Assembly: GCA_902557655.1 (NCBI GenBank)
Contig: CACEAZ010000005.1
Coordinates: 1-64,000 of the forward strand
From: an uncultured Bacteroidota bacterium
GTDB lineage: Bacteria; Bacteroidota; Bacteroidia; Flavobacteriales; Flavobacteriaceae
DNA: 64,000 bases
Direction: 5' to 3'
Positions 36,624 through 46,207 of this stretch are shown here, in pieces; within the stretch, counting starts at the first letter, position 1, and every line of letters begins with the position of its first letter. The notes below the pieces were generated by a model, which was not told the DNA's origin, searched no databases, and saw nothing but the letters and a program-made list of their open reading frames with translations. Both the position numbers and the translations under genes were made by a program.

Positions 36624-37517
36624 TTAAGTTGCTTTAGTTGTTTTTTTAGAAACTAAATAAACACCTGCAAAAACCAGTAAAACTGAGCTAATGTCTGGAA
36701 TAGTTAACTTATCAGCACCACGGTAAATTGCAAAAAGAATTCCTATAACAGGTTGAAGATAAATAAACATCCCAACCGTGGTAGCTTTTAAATTTTTTAA
36801 CGCATATAAATTCAACAAATACACTAGGAATGTGGTGCAAAAAACTACATAGAAGATTTTTATAAAAGAAGTATTATTGATTTCTACCCATTCCACCTGC
36901 ATAAATTCTACTAACCCAAAAGGCATATTTATAAATATAGAAAATAGGAATAACCACTTCATTATGGTAATCATATTATATTTTTCCGTTAGCGGTTTAA
37001 CCAAGACAAAGTATAATGCATAGGAAATACTATTTATAAAAAGATAAAAATTGCCAAGGTTAATATTTGGAGCATTTTCTAATGATTTTTCATTCAATAG
37101 TATTAATGTGAGAGTTCCGATGAAACCTATGAAGACCCCAGTGTATTTTCTTTTAGAGATTTTTTCTTTTAATAATATTACAGAAATCAGAAAAATAAAT
37201 ATTGGAGCAAGCGTTGTAATAATTGAACTATTTATTGGAGTTGAGTTATAGAGTCCGTTAAGCGCTGTAATCATGTTTAGCCCCATTCCAAAAATTGCAC
37301 AAATAATAATTAGTTTAAAATCTTTAAGTTCAACCTTCTGCCTTTTTGTAAATAAAGAAACAAACCAAAAACATATTGCCGCACCCAATACCCTAGAATA
37401 CAATAATGCATTAGGAGACAATACGTTAGGCATAAGTTCTTTTGCAATTGTGTGGTTGAATCCAAAAATTGAAGTGGCTACTATTGCTGCAATAAGAGCG
37501 AGGATTCTTTTGTCCAT
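36624..37517 (-). CDS. EamA/DMT-family transporter
   Basis: 297 residues in two homologous EamA halves of about five hydrophobic segments each (for example LALIAAIVATSIFGFNHTIA, NSSIITTLAPIFIFLISVILL, KIFYVVFCTTFLVYLLNLYA, MFIYLQPVIGILFAIY). It is an inner membrane drug/metabolite-type transporter; the substrate is not determinable. Gap to yicC is 38 bp on the same strand. Confidence 0.92.
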   Translation of the reverse strand: MDKRILALIAAIVATSIFGFNHTIAKELMPNVLSPNALLYSRVLGAAICFWFVSLFTKRQKVELKDFKLIIICAIFGMGLNMITALNGLYNSTPINSSIITTLAPIFIFLISVILLKEKISKRKYTGVFIGFIGTLTLILLNEKSLENAPNINLGNFYLFINSISYALYFVLVKPLTEKYNMITIMKWLFLFSIFINMPFGLVEFMQVEWVEINNTSFIKIFYVVFCTTFLVYLLNLYALKNLKATTVGMFIYLQPVIGILFAIYRGADKLTIPDISSVLLVFAGVYLVSKKTTKAT

Positions 37518-37525
37518 AAAATTTA

Positions 37526-37554
37526 TTGAATTTTAAAGATAATCGATACTTTTG
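37526..37554 (+). promoter_or_regulatory. Promoter of the cystathionine gamma-synthase-type gene
   Basis: TTG (37526-37528), an 18-bp spacer and TACTTTTG (37547-37554) match the Bacteroidota promoter consensus, 37 bp before the ATG. Confidence 0.6.
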
Positions 37555-37591
37555 TTTGCAACTAATAAGTAACACTTTTATTTAAATAATT

Positions 37592-38731
37592 ATGAAGTTT
37601 AATACAAAAGCCATTCACGGAGGTCAAACAATAGATCCTGCATACAATTCTGTTATGCAACCCATATATCAAACATCAACATACGCACAAGAAAGTCCTG
37701 GTGTGAATAAGGGTTTTGAGTATTCTCGAACACATAATCCGACAAGAACTGCTTTGCAAAATGCTTTTGCAAGTCTTGAGAATGCAAAATACGGAGTTGC
37801 ATTTTCATCAGGCTTGGCAGCAATAGATGCAATTATAAAATTGCTTAGTCCTGGAGATGAAGTAATAAGTACAAACGATTTATATGGGGGTACATTCCGT
37901 TTATTTACGAAGATCTTTGAGAAATATGGAGTGAAATTTCATTTCACATCACTACACAATATAGCTGATGTTGAATCACTAATAAATGAAAACACAAAAG
38001 TTATTTGGGCTGAAACGCCGACAAATCCAATGATAAATGTTTTTGATATTGAAGCACTTTCAAATATTAGTAAGTCTAACGATTTACTTTTAGTTGTTGA
38101 CAACACATTTGCTTCTCCTTATTTACAAAATCCTTTAGAATTAGGTGCTAATATCGTTATGCATTCCGCTACAAAATATTTAGCCGGTCATAGTGATGTC
38201 GTATTGGGTGCTCTGATGTTAAATGATGATGAAATTGCTGAAAAATTATACTTTATTCAAAATTCAAGTGGCGCGGTACCTGGACCTCAGGACTGCTTTT
38301 TAACTCTTAGAGGAATCAAAACATTACATGTTAGAATTCAGAGACATTGCGAAAATGCTCATAAAGTTGCACATTTTTTAAACGATCATGAAATGGTGGA
38401 GAAAGTATACTGGCCTGGTTTAGAAACTCATAAAAATCATGAAGTTGCAAAAAAACAAATGTCTGACTTTGGAGGAATGCTTTCGTTTAGAATTAAAAAC
38501 TACACCAAGGATCAAACAGTCAAATTTTTAGAAAGGCTTCATTTATTTACTCTTGCAGAATCACTTGGAGGAGTTGAATCATTATGCGGTCATCCTGCTA
38601 CAATGACACATGCTAGCATCCCCAAAGAGGAAAGAGAAAAGTCAGGAGTTACAGACTCTTTAATAAGATTAAGTGTTGGTATTGAAGATTCAGATGATTT
38701 AATCGATGACTTAAAAAATGCATTTTTATAA
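37592..38731 (+). CDS. Cystathionine gamma-synthase/lyase-type PLP enzyme
   Basis: 379 residues of the Cys/Met-metabolism PLP family: TKAIHGGQTIDPAYNSVMQP, YSRTHNPTR, FSSGLAAIDAI, WAETPTNPMINV, VVDNTFASPYLQNP, the PLP Lys in HSATKYLAGHSDVV (about residue 196), and SLGGVESLCGHPATMTHASI. It should make or split cystathionine (transsulfuration). Sequence alone does not separate synthase from lyase. A single gene with its own promoter, divergent from the EamA transporter. Confidence 0.9.
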   Translation: MKFNTKAIHGGQTIDPAYNSVMQPIYQTSTYAQESPGVNKGFEYSRTHNPTRTALQNAFASLENAKYGVAFSSGLAAIDAIIKLLSPGDEVISTNDLYGGTFRLFTKIFEKYGVKFHFTSLHNIADVESLINENTKVIWAETPTNPMINVFDIEALSNISKSNDLLLVVDNTFASPYLQNPLELGANIVMHSATKYLAGHSDVVLGALMLNDDEIAEKLYFIQNSSGAVPGPQDCFLTLRGIKTLHVRIQRHCENAHKVAHFLNDHEMVEKVYWPGLETHKNHEVAKKQMSDFGGMLSFRIKNYTKDQTVKFLERLHLFTLAESLGGVESLCGHPATMTHASIPKEEREKSGVTDSLIRLSVGIEDSDDLIDDLKNAFL

Positions 38732-38836
38732 GATTGTTAATTAATTCCATTTTTTTTGTTAAAACAACAATTTTAAATTCATAATTTTATTTAGTATTTA
38801 ATTTCATCCGTAAATAGGATTATAAAATTATTAATT

Positions 38837-40180
38837 ATGAAAAGAAAGATAGATGCATTTTTAAAGATTGTTCGTAAAAGAGACGGTCATGAGCCAGAAT
38901 TCATGCAAGCTGTTGAGGAAGTAGCGGAAACAGTTATTCCTTATATACTAGAAAATGATATTTATCATGGGAAAAATATTCTTATGAGAATGTGTGAGCC
39001 TGAGAGAGCCATAACATTTAGGGTTTCTTGGATGGATGATAAGGGTGAGATTTGGGTTAATAGAGGATATAGAATTCAAATGAATTCTGCAATTGGACCA
39101 TACAAGGGTGGATTAAGATTTCATCCCAGTGTAAATATGAGTATTCTAAAATTTTTAGCTTTTGAGCAAGTCTTTAAAAACAGCCTAACAACTTTACCAA
39201 TGGGTGGAGGAAAAGGAGGTAGTGACTTTGATCCTAAGGGTAGAAGTGAAAGTGAAATTATGAGATTTTGCCAGGCATTTATGACTGAATTATACAGACA
39301 TATTGGACCAGATACTGATGTTCCTGCTGGGGATATTGGTGTTGGTGGAAGAGAGATTGGATATATGTATGGTCAATACAGGAAATTAGCTAATGAGTTT
39401 ACTGGGGTTTTAACTGGAAAGGGGATTACATGGGGTGGATCGTTAATAAGACCTGAAGCCACGGGATATGGTACTGTCTATTTTGCACAGGACATGCTTG
39501 CTTCTGTTAACGATGGTATAAAAGGAAAAAAAGTTGTTATTTCTGGATCTGGAAATGTCGCACAATATGCTGCTGAAAAGATTTTACATTTTGGCGGAAA
39601 GGTACTTACTATGTCAGACTCTTCCGGCTACATATATGATTCATCTGGAATAACTGAGGAAAAATTAAAATTCATTATGTATTTAAAAAATGTCCAAAGA
39701 GGAAGAATTAGTGAATATGTAAAGAAATATCCAAAGGCTGTATTTAAAAAAGGAAAAACACCATGGACAGTTCCTTGTGACATGGCTCTTCCTTGTGCTA
39801 CACAAAATGAATTAAACGAAGAGGATGCAAAAAAGCTTGTTGCTAACGGATGTAAATGTGTGAGTGAAGGTGCTAACATGCCTTCTACAAAGGGAGCCGT
39901 AGACTTTTTTATAAAATCAAAAATATTATATGCACCAGGAAAAGCCTCAAACGCAGGAGGAGTTGCCACATCTGGGTTAGAGATGACTCAAAACTCATTG
40001 CGATATAATTGGTCTAGAGAAGAGGTTGATGAAAAACTTAGAGAAATCATGTTAAGTATTCATAATTCATGTATTGAACATGGAAAGCAAAAAAATGGAT
40101 ATGTTAATTATGTTAAAGGTGCCAACATTGCTGGATTTGTAAAAGTTGCAGATGCGATGATTGCTCAAGGAGTAATTTAA
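38837..40180 (+). CDS. gdhA: NADP-type glutamate dehydrogenase
   Basis: 447 residues, the exact usual length of the hexameric bacterial NADP enzyme. Substrate and catalytic segments are GYRIQMNSAIGPYKGGLRFH (as QMNSAIGPYKGGLRF), PMGGGKGGSDFDPKG with the catalytic Lys, and DVPAGDIGVGGREIGYMYG; the cofactor domain carries VVISGSGNVAQYAA. It interconverts 2-oxoglutarate plus ammonia and glutamate and is probably the main ammonium assimilation route. The 105-bp upstream gap shows no exact -7 box. Confidence 0.97.
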   Translation: MKRKIDAFLKIVRKRDGHEPEFMQAVEEVAETVIPYILENDIYHGKNILMRMCEPERAITFRVSWMDDKGEIWVNRGYRIQMNSAIGPYKGGLRFHPSVNMSILKFLAFEQVFKNSLTTLPMGGGKGGSDFDPKGRSESEIMRFCQAFMTELYRHIGPDTDVPAGDIGVGGREIGYMYGQYRKLANEFTGVLTGKGITWGGSLIRPEATGYGTVYFAQDMLASVNDGIKGKKVVISGSGNVAQYAAEKILHFGGKVLTMSDSSGYIYDSSGITEEKLKFIMYLKNVQRGRISEYVKKYPKAVFKKGKTPWTVPCDMALPCATQNELNEEDAKKLVANGCKCVSEGANMPSTKGAVDFFIKSKILYAPGKASNAGGVATSGLEMTQNSLRYNWSREEVDEKLREIMLSIHNSCIEHGKQKNGYVNYVKGANIAGFVKVADAMIAQGVI

Positions 40181-40205
40181 TTATATATAATATATATTAT
40201 ACTGG

Positions 40206-40213
40206 TATATTTG
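40206..40213 (+). promoter_or_regulatory. Putative -7 box for porZ-recO
   Basis: TATATTTG fits TAnnTTTG and lies 31 bp before the porZ ATG. No TTG sits at the expected upstream distance, so the promoter is tentative. Confidence 0.4.
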
Positions 40214-40244
40214 TCGTTTATTACTTATAAGTACTGGTAATTTC

Positions 40245-42629
40245 ATGTTAAAAATTAGATTATTTTTTTCTTTATTATTTTTTACTGTTTCATTTTTTGC
40301 TCAAGAATCTAGTAAATTATCAATTGAGTCTTCAACTAATGGTAACCCTAACTGGGATACATATTATTCTTATAATTATATTTCTGGAATTGCTAAAGGT
40401 GATGGAAATATTTACTTTTCTTCCACAAATTCAATTTTCTCCCTTTATTCAATTTTATTTCAAGAAGAAAAATATGATACTTTAAGTGGATTGTCAGGTG
40501 ATGAAATTTCTGTATTTCACTACAGTCTGAGTAAAAATTTAATTGCTATTGGATACAAAAATGGACTAATTCAGATTATTGATCTTAATTCAAGTGAAAT
40601 ACTTAATGTTTATGATATATTAAATAAACCAACGATCCCGCCAACAAATAAGCAAATTAATAATTTTACCGAAAGAAACAACCAATTATTTATATCTACC
40701 GATTACGGTATTTCTGTTTACAATTTAGATGCATTTGAATTCGGAGACACTTTTTATATAGGTGATTTTGCAAGCCTCTTAAACATATCCAATACCCTTA
40801 TTGATGATAATTATATTTATGCATCTAGTAGTGATGGGGGTGGAATTAGAAGAGCTAGTTTAGATTCAAATTTGATCGATTATAATAATTGGGAAGAGAT
40901 CTATTCAGGAAATTTTAGAGGTATACTTTCGCTTAATGGGGAAGTCTTTTTTTATGACGATCAAAATATCTACAGCATAAACAATACCCAGATTAATAAT
41001 GTTTTAACCATAGATTCTAATATATTAGATTTAACTGTAAGTGATTCCAAAATAATTATTACATCTGAAAATCAATGCCTAATATATAACGATCAGCTTA
41101 ATGAGCTTTTACTGTCAATTGACGCAGAGGATTACTTGACTAGTTTTAATAACGCAATCATACAAGGAAATGATATTTTTATAGGAACATCAAGCATGGG
41201 TGTTTTAAAAGTAGAAAATTTTAACCCAAGTCTATTTTCTCATCTTCTTCCCAATGGTCCTTTAGATAATAATATTTTTTCTGTAGAATCTTTAAGTAAT
41301 CAAACCTGGGTTTCCTATGGTGATTACACAGAGTATTTTAATCCCTATCCGTTAAAATTTAACGGTATAAGTAGCTATAGCGAATCTTCAAATAATTGGA
41401 TAAATATCAGTAAAGATAGCATATCAAATCAAGCGGTAAATCTCAATAATATTGCAATAAGTCCTTTTAATAATAAAGTTTTTGCAAGTTCTTTCCACGG
41501 TGGTTTATTGGAGCTTGAAAACTATTCTCAAAGCAATTTTTATAATGAGGTGAATAGTGGATTAGAATCTCTAACTACATCCGATCCCCAATATCGAAGT
41601 ATAAGAATCTCAGACATAGAATTTGACGATAATGGACTATTATGGATTCTAAATTCAAGAATTGATAGCCCTTTAAAATCGTTTAATTTAGAGTCAAATA
41701 ATTGGAACAGTTATGATTTTACTCAGATTATTAATGATGGATTTCAAGACGAACTTGGGTTTAATGATATAGAGATTGATGATTATGGAAATAAGTGGAT
41801 TGCCAGTTTGAGATCAGGCCTAATTGGGTTTAACGAAAATTCAGGCTCATCAATTCAAATTAGAAAAGTTTATAGTCAGGATCAGTCCAATATGCCGTCT
41901 TCAAATGTAAAGACCATAGCTGTTGATAATAATAATCATTTATGGATAGGGACGATACAAGGGTTAAGAGTTTTATATAATACTTCAAACTTTTTTGACT
42001 CCTCTGTAGTCTCTACTCAGCAGATTGTAATACTTGAAGATGGAATTCCAAGAGAGCTATTAGAACAACAGTATATTTCGGATATCGAAGTGGATGGTGC
42101 CAACAACAAATGGGTTGGTACTATAGGATCAGGGGTGTTTTATTTTTCTCCTAACGGACAACAAACTATTTATCATTTTACTAAAGAAAACTCACCTTTA
42201 CCCTCAAATAATATTAATGATATAAGTGTAAATTTATTAAGTGGTAAAGTATTTTTTGCAACTGATAAAGGACTTGTGAGTTATAATACAGGAAGCTCAT
42301 CAGCGCTAGATAATTTTTCAAATTCTTATGTATATCCAAATCCTGTACGGCCTTCATTTAATATGGCATTTGATAAAATAAAAATTGACGGATTAACCGA
42401 TAGTGTAAATATAAAAATCACTGATATTGAAGGAAATTTAGTTGCAGAGGCTCAATCTAACGTAAATAAGAGATATAATGGTTTTAATCTTGAAATTGAT
42501 GGCGGAAGTGCCTTTTGGAATGGAAAAAATTTAAGAAATGTTAATGTTTCATCAGGGGTTTATATAATTATGTTGTCTGACTTAGACACATATGAAACCA
42601 AGATTTTAAAACTTATGGTAGTTAGGTAA
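40245..42629 (+). CDS. porZ: PorZ-like type IX secretion protein, beta-propeller
   Basis: 794 residues. Signal peptide (LFFSLLFFTVSFFAQ), then beta-propeller repeats of the two-component-regulator-propeller type: GLLWILNSRIDSP, NKWIASLRSGLIGF, NHLWIGTIQGLRV, NNKWVGTIGSGVFYF, covering about 30-690. The C-terminal domain (about 700-794) has NSYVYPNPVRPSF and GVYIIMLSD...ILKLMVVR, like a T9SS type A sorting domain. PorZ works with PorU at the cell surface, delivering anionic LPS to exported cargo. Position directly before recO is typical for flavobacterial porZ. It ends in a 1-bp overlap with recO. Confidence 0.85.
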   Translation: MLKIRLFFSLLFFTVSFFAQESSKLSIESSTNGNPNWDTYYSYNYISGIAKGDGNIYFSSTNSIFSLYSILFQEEKYDTLSGLSGDEISVFHYSLSKNLIAIGYKNGLIQIIDLNSSEILNVYDILNKPTIPPTNKQINNFTERNNQLFISTDYGISVYNLDAFEFGDTFYIGDFASLLNISNTLIDDNYIYASSSDGGGIRRASLDSNLIDYNNWEEIYSGNFRGILSLNGEVFFYDDQNIYSINNTQINNVLTIDSNILDLTVSDSKIIITSENQCLIYNDQLNELLLSIDAEDYLTSFNNAIIQGNDIFIGTSSMGVLKVENFNPSLFSHLLPNGPLDNNIFSVESLSNQTWVSYGDYTEYFNPYPLKFNGISSYSESSNNWINISKDSISNQAVNLNNIAISPFNNKVFASSFHGGLLELENYSQSNFYNEVNSGLESLTTSDPQYRSIRISDIEFDDNGLLWILNSRIDSPLKSFNLESNNWNSYDFTQIINDGFQDELGFNDIEIDDYGNKWIASLRSGLIGFNENSGSSIQIRKVYSQDQSNMPSSNVKTIAVDNNNHLWIGTIQGLRVLYNTSNFFDSSVVSTQQIVILEDGIPRELLEQQYISDIEVDGANNKWVGTIGSGVFYFSPNGQQTIYHFTKENSPLPSNNINDISVNLLSGKVFFATDKGLVSYNTGSSSALDNFSNSYVYPNPVRPSFNMAFDKIKIDGLTDSVNIKITDIEGNLVAEAQSNVNKRYNGFNLEIDGGSAFWNGKNLRNVNVSSGVYIIMLSDLDTYETKILKLMVVR

Positions 42630-43345
42630 TGATTATTTCAACAACTGGAATTGTATTAAATAAATTTAGATATAAAGACGCCAGTCTTATTGTGAGAGTA
42701 ATAACCAGAGAGACGGGATTATGTTCTTTTATTGTAAGAGTTGGAAAAGAAAAAAAGAAAAAAAATATTTTTAATTATTTCCAACCGTTATCAATAATTG
42801 AAATTGAGTATAAAACGAATAACAAAAGAGATTTACACTTTTTCAAAGAGGTTGATTTAAAAATTAATTTCAAATCAATTCACAGCAATCATAAAAAATC
42901 TGTGGTAATCATGTTTTTATCTGAAATTTTATCAAAAACATTAAAATTTCAAGGAAAAGATTTACAATTATATGATTTCATCGAAGCTTCCTTAATATAT
43001 TTTGATGAAAGTGAATTTACCCCATATTTTCATTTAATTTTTTTGATCAAGTTAACAAGGTATTTAGGATTTTATCCGGACACTAATAATAAACAGTATA
43101 CTTATTTTGATCTAGAACAAGGTATTTATTATGATTCAGAAATAGGCAGTTATTCATTAAAAGAAAAAGAGTTGGAATCTTTTAATGATATTTTAGGCAC
43201 AAATTTTGATGCTAGTAATGAACTAACCTTATCGTCTATGCAACGAACCAAACTACTGGATAATATCTTATTATATTATAAACTTCATATTGAAAATTTT
43301 GGCTCCATTAAATCCTTAGATGTTCTCAGAAAAATTTTTGAATAG
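42629..43345 (+). CDS. recO: DNA repair protein RecO
   Basis: 238 residues. N-terminal OB-fold (STTGIVLNKFRYKDASLIVRVITRETG, here as GIVLNKFRYKDASLIV, then LCSFIVRVGKEKKKK) and a helical C-terminal region, with FLIKLTRYLGFYPD. It loads RecA through RecFOR in gap repair. It starts on the last base of the porZ stop, and its own stop base begins the GTG of the next gene. Confidence 0.93.
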   Translation: MIISTTGIVLNKFRYKDASLIVRVITRETGLCSFIVRVGKEKKKKNIFNYFQPLSIIEIEYKTNNKRDLHFFKEVDLKINFKSIHSNHKKSVVIMFLSEILSKTLKFQGKDLQLYDFIEASLIYFDESEFTPYFHLIFLIKLTRYLGFYPDTNNKQYTYFDLEQGIYYDSEIGSYSLKEKELESFNDILGTNFDASNELTLSSMQRTKLLDNILLYYKLHIENFGSIKSLDVLRKIFE

Positions 43346-45750
43346 TGTTAAGAATTATCATTCTTTCAATTTTATTTTTACCCTCATCTTTTGCTCAAAT
43401 TGTAAATATTGTAGACGAAAGTAATAGTCCAATCGCTGGAGTGTCCCTTTACACGACTGATAATGTGTTTCTTTCTTCTGATGATCAAGGAAATGTAAAT
43501 CTTGATAAATTTTTTGATACGGATACCATTGTTATACAACAATTTGGTTTTGTCAAAAAAAAAATTATTAAATCCCTTATTCCAAATAAAGTAATACTAA
43601 ATTATAATAACGAAATATTAAATGAAGTCGTAATCTCCGCTTCAAAATTTTCTCAAAAATTCAGAGAAGTCCCAAAAAAAGTTGTACAAATTAATAAGTC
43701 AACTATCGAGTTGACAAACCCGATGACTAGTGCTGATTTATTAGAAAGGGGTGGTAATGTTTTTATTCAAAAAAGTCAGTTAGGAGGAGGAAGTCCAATG
43801 ATTAGAGGTCTTTCAACAAATAGATTGGTTTTGTCTGTTGACGGGGTAAGATTAAATAATGCTATATATAGAGGGGGAAACATACACAATGTAATCTCAA
43901 TTTCTCCAATGAATATAGAAAATACAGAAATAATAATGGGCTCTGCATCAGTATTATATGGAAGTGATGCTATTGGTGGGGTAATGAATTTCTATACAAA
44001 AAAACCGGTTATTTCAGAAGTAGAATCACCAAGATTAAAGATAAATATTCATTCAAGATATTCCTCAGCTGCAAGCGAAAACATGTATCACTTTGATATT
44101 AATTATGGTTTAAAAAAAATAGCTTTCTTTTCAAGTATTTCAAAATCTGATTATGGAAATTTATTGATGGGTAGTAATGGCCCCTCAGAATATCTTAGGC
44201 CAAATTATGTTATTCAAAATTCTAATGGAGAAGATATAATTGTAGATAACTCTAATCCCAAGCTTCAAAGAAACACGTCTTATGATCAGTTAAATTTTTT
44301 ACAAAAGGTTTTATATAAGCCAAATAAAAATTTTCAATATGACCTGGGTATTCACTTTTCTAAAACAGGAGATATTCCAAGATATGACAGATTGATTAGG
44401 CAAGACCAAAATCTAGATTTGGTTTATGGCAATTGGTTTTATGGCCCCCAAGAATGGCTATTGATTAATAATCAATTTGCTATTAATTCAAAATCAAACA
44501 ATGTTTTTGATAAATTAAAAATAACATTTGCTAAACAAAAATTTTCAGAGTCCAGAAATAGTAGAAAGCTTAATGCTTCAAATTTAAATTCTAGAGAAGA
44601 GAAGCTAGATATTTTATCTCTAAATATTGATATGATAAAAAAACTAAATTCAAATTCTGATTTAACATATGGATTAGAATACATAAACAATAAAGTTGAG
44701 TCACTTGGGTCAAGTACCAATATTTTTGATTTATCAGTTAATTCTATTTCTTCAAGATATCCTAATAATTCATCCTTACAGTCATTTGGCACCTACATGA
44801 ACTATAAGAGTAAAATTGTTGATGATGTATTTTTTCAAAGTGGAGTAAGATATAGCTTAACAAGACTTCAAGCAGATTTATCTCAGAATAATATATTTTA
44901 TGATTTTCCATATGCAAATATAAATTTAGAAAATGGTGCATTTGTTGGAGGTATTGGCTTGAGCTGGGTTAGAAATATTTATAATAATTGGAAATTCAAT
45001 ATAAATACTGCCTTTAGGTCACCTAATATTGACGATGTTGCAAAAGTATTTGATTCTGAGCCAGGAAATGTTGTTGTTCCCAATCCCAGTTTAAAACCTG
45101 AAAGATCTTTTGGAATTGAGTTTGGAGGATATTTTAGAACAAAAAATAATATTGAATTAGACTTCTCAACATACATAACCTATTTATACGATGCATTAAT
45201 AAGAGATGACTTTACTTTAGAAAATGGCACTTCTCAAATTATTTATGACGGAGAGCTATCTCAGATTCAAGCATTACAAAATGGCTCTAAATCTCTAATA
45301 TATGGATTTGAGTTTGGTGCAAATATGATTATAAACAAAAACTTAAGTTTAAAGTCTCAGTTAAATTTAATTGCAGGACATGAATTAAATGAATTGCCTT
45401 TTGCATTGCCTGTAAGACACATTCCTCCAAATTTTGGAAATCTTCATTTAATATTTGAAAAAGGCAAATTGAGTTTCGACGCATTTGTTAATTTCAATTC
45501 TGAAATATCATATAACAATTTAGCAGAATCTGAAAGAGCTAAGCCCTATCTATATGCTCTTGATGAAGACGGTAATCCATATTCTCCTTCCTGGATAACA
45601 TATAATTTCAGATCAAAATATTTATTGTCAGACAAATTAAACTTTACTCTTTCATTCGAAAATATTTCGGATAAATTATATCGACCTTACTCATCTGGAA
45701 TTTCTGCTCCTGGATTAAATTTTATTTTTTCTGTAAATTATGCATACTAG
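43345..45750 (+). CDS. TonB-dependent outer membrane receptor
   Basis: 801 residues from a GTG overlapping the recO stop. Signal peptide (LRIIILSILFLPSSFAQ), a short carboxypeptidase-regulatory-like domain (18-85, DESNSPIAGVSLYTTDN), a plug domain with LNEVVISASKFSQKFREVPK, SPMIRGLSTNRLVLSVDGVRLNN (as PMIRGLSTNRLVLSVDGVR) and SVLYGSDAIGGVMNFYTKKP, then a 22-strand barrel ending FENISDKLYRPYSSGISAPGLN and FSVNYAY with a C-terminal aromatic. It takes up a large or scarce nutrient with TonB; the substrate is unknown, although the barrel (PNPSLKPERS) resembles haem/siderophore-type receptors. It overlaps recX by 11 bp. Confidence 0.93.
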   Translation: MLRIIILSILFLPSSFAQIVNIVDESNSPIAGVSLYTTDNVFLSSDDQGNVNLDKFFDTDTIVIQQFGFVKKKIIKSLIPNKVILNYNNEILNEVVISASKFSQKFREVPKKVVQINKSTIELTNPMTSADLLERGGNVFIQKSQLGGGSPMIRGLSTNRLVLSVDGVRLNNAIYRGGNIHNVISISPMNIENTEIIMGSASVLYGSDAIGGVMNFYTKKPVISEVESPRLKINIHSRYSSAASENMYHFDINYGLKKIAFFSSISKSDYGNLLMGSNGPSEYLRPNYVIQNSNGEDIIVDNSNPKLQRNTSYDQLNFLQKVLYKPNKNFQYDLGIHFSKTGDIPRYDRLIRQDQNLDLVYGNWFYGPQEWLLINNQFAINSKSNNVFDKLKITFAKQKFSESRNSRKLNASNLNSREEKLDILSLNIDMIKKLNSNSDLTYGLEYINNKVESLGSSTNIFDLSVNSISSRYPNNSSLQSFGTYMNYKSKIVDDVFFQSGVRYSLTRLQADLSQNNIFYDFPYANINLENGAFVGGIGLSWVRNIYNNWKFNINTAFRSPNIDDVAKVFDSEPGNVVVPNPSLKPERSFGIEFGGYFRTKNNIELDFSTYITYLYDALIRDDFTLENGTSQIIYDGELSQIQALQNGSKSLIYGFEFGANMIINKNLSLKSQLNLIAGHELNELPFALPVRHIPPNFGNLHLIFEKGKLSFDAFVNFNSEISYNNLAESERAKPYLYALDEDGNPYSPSWITYNFRSKYLLSDKLNFTLSFENISDKLYRPYSSGISAPGLNFIFSVNYAY

Positions 45751-46207
45751 TTTTAGCAAAGAAGAAAAATTAATTCTTGAAAAAATAAAATCCTATTGTC
45801 AATATCAGGAAAGGTGTACAAAAGAGGTTAGAAAAAAATTGTATACTCTTAAAACAAGTACAGAATCCACAGAAAAAATTATTTCTTTTTTAACAAATAA
45901 CGATTTATTGAATGATGAAAGGTTTGTAAAATTTTTTATTCAAGGAAAATTAAGAATTAAAAAGTGGGGTAAAATAAAACTAAAATATGAACTTAAAAGT
46001 AGAGGTATAAATTATCAAATAATTGAGACTTCTATAAAGAATATTTCGGACGAAGAATACATTTCATATTTTGAGGAATTCTCGTCTAATAAAATTAAAT
46101 TTTTAAAGGGAACTTTGGAGCAAAAGAAAAGATCCTTCATTAATTACTTTAACTACAGAGGCTGGGAAAATGACCTTATCTATCAAAAATTAAGAGATAT
46201 TAATTAA
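45740..46207 (+). CDS. recX: Regulatory protein RecX
   Basis: 155 residues, rich in Lys, with three-helix RecX repeats: CQYQERCTKEVRKKL, FLTNNDLLNDERFVKFFIQGKL, KWGKIKLKYELKSRGI and FINYFNYRGWENDLIYQKL. It modulates RecA filaments. The 11-bp overlap with the receptor gene suggests one transcript porZ-recO-receptor-recX. The stop region overlaps the convergent receptor by 8 bp. Confidence 0.92.
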   Translation: MHTSFSKEEKLILEKIKSYCQYQERCTKEVRKKLYTLKTSTESTEKIISFLTNNDLLNDERFVKFFIQGKLRIKKWGKIKLKYELKSRGINYQIIETSIKNISDEEYISYFEEFSSNKIKFLKGTLEQKKRSFINYFNYRGWENDLIYQKLRDIN

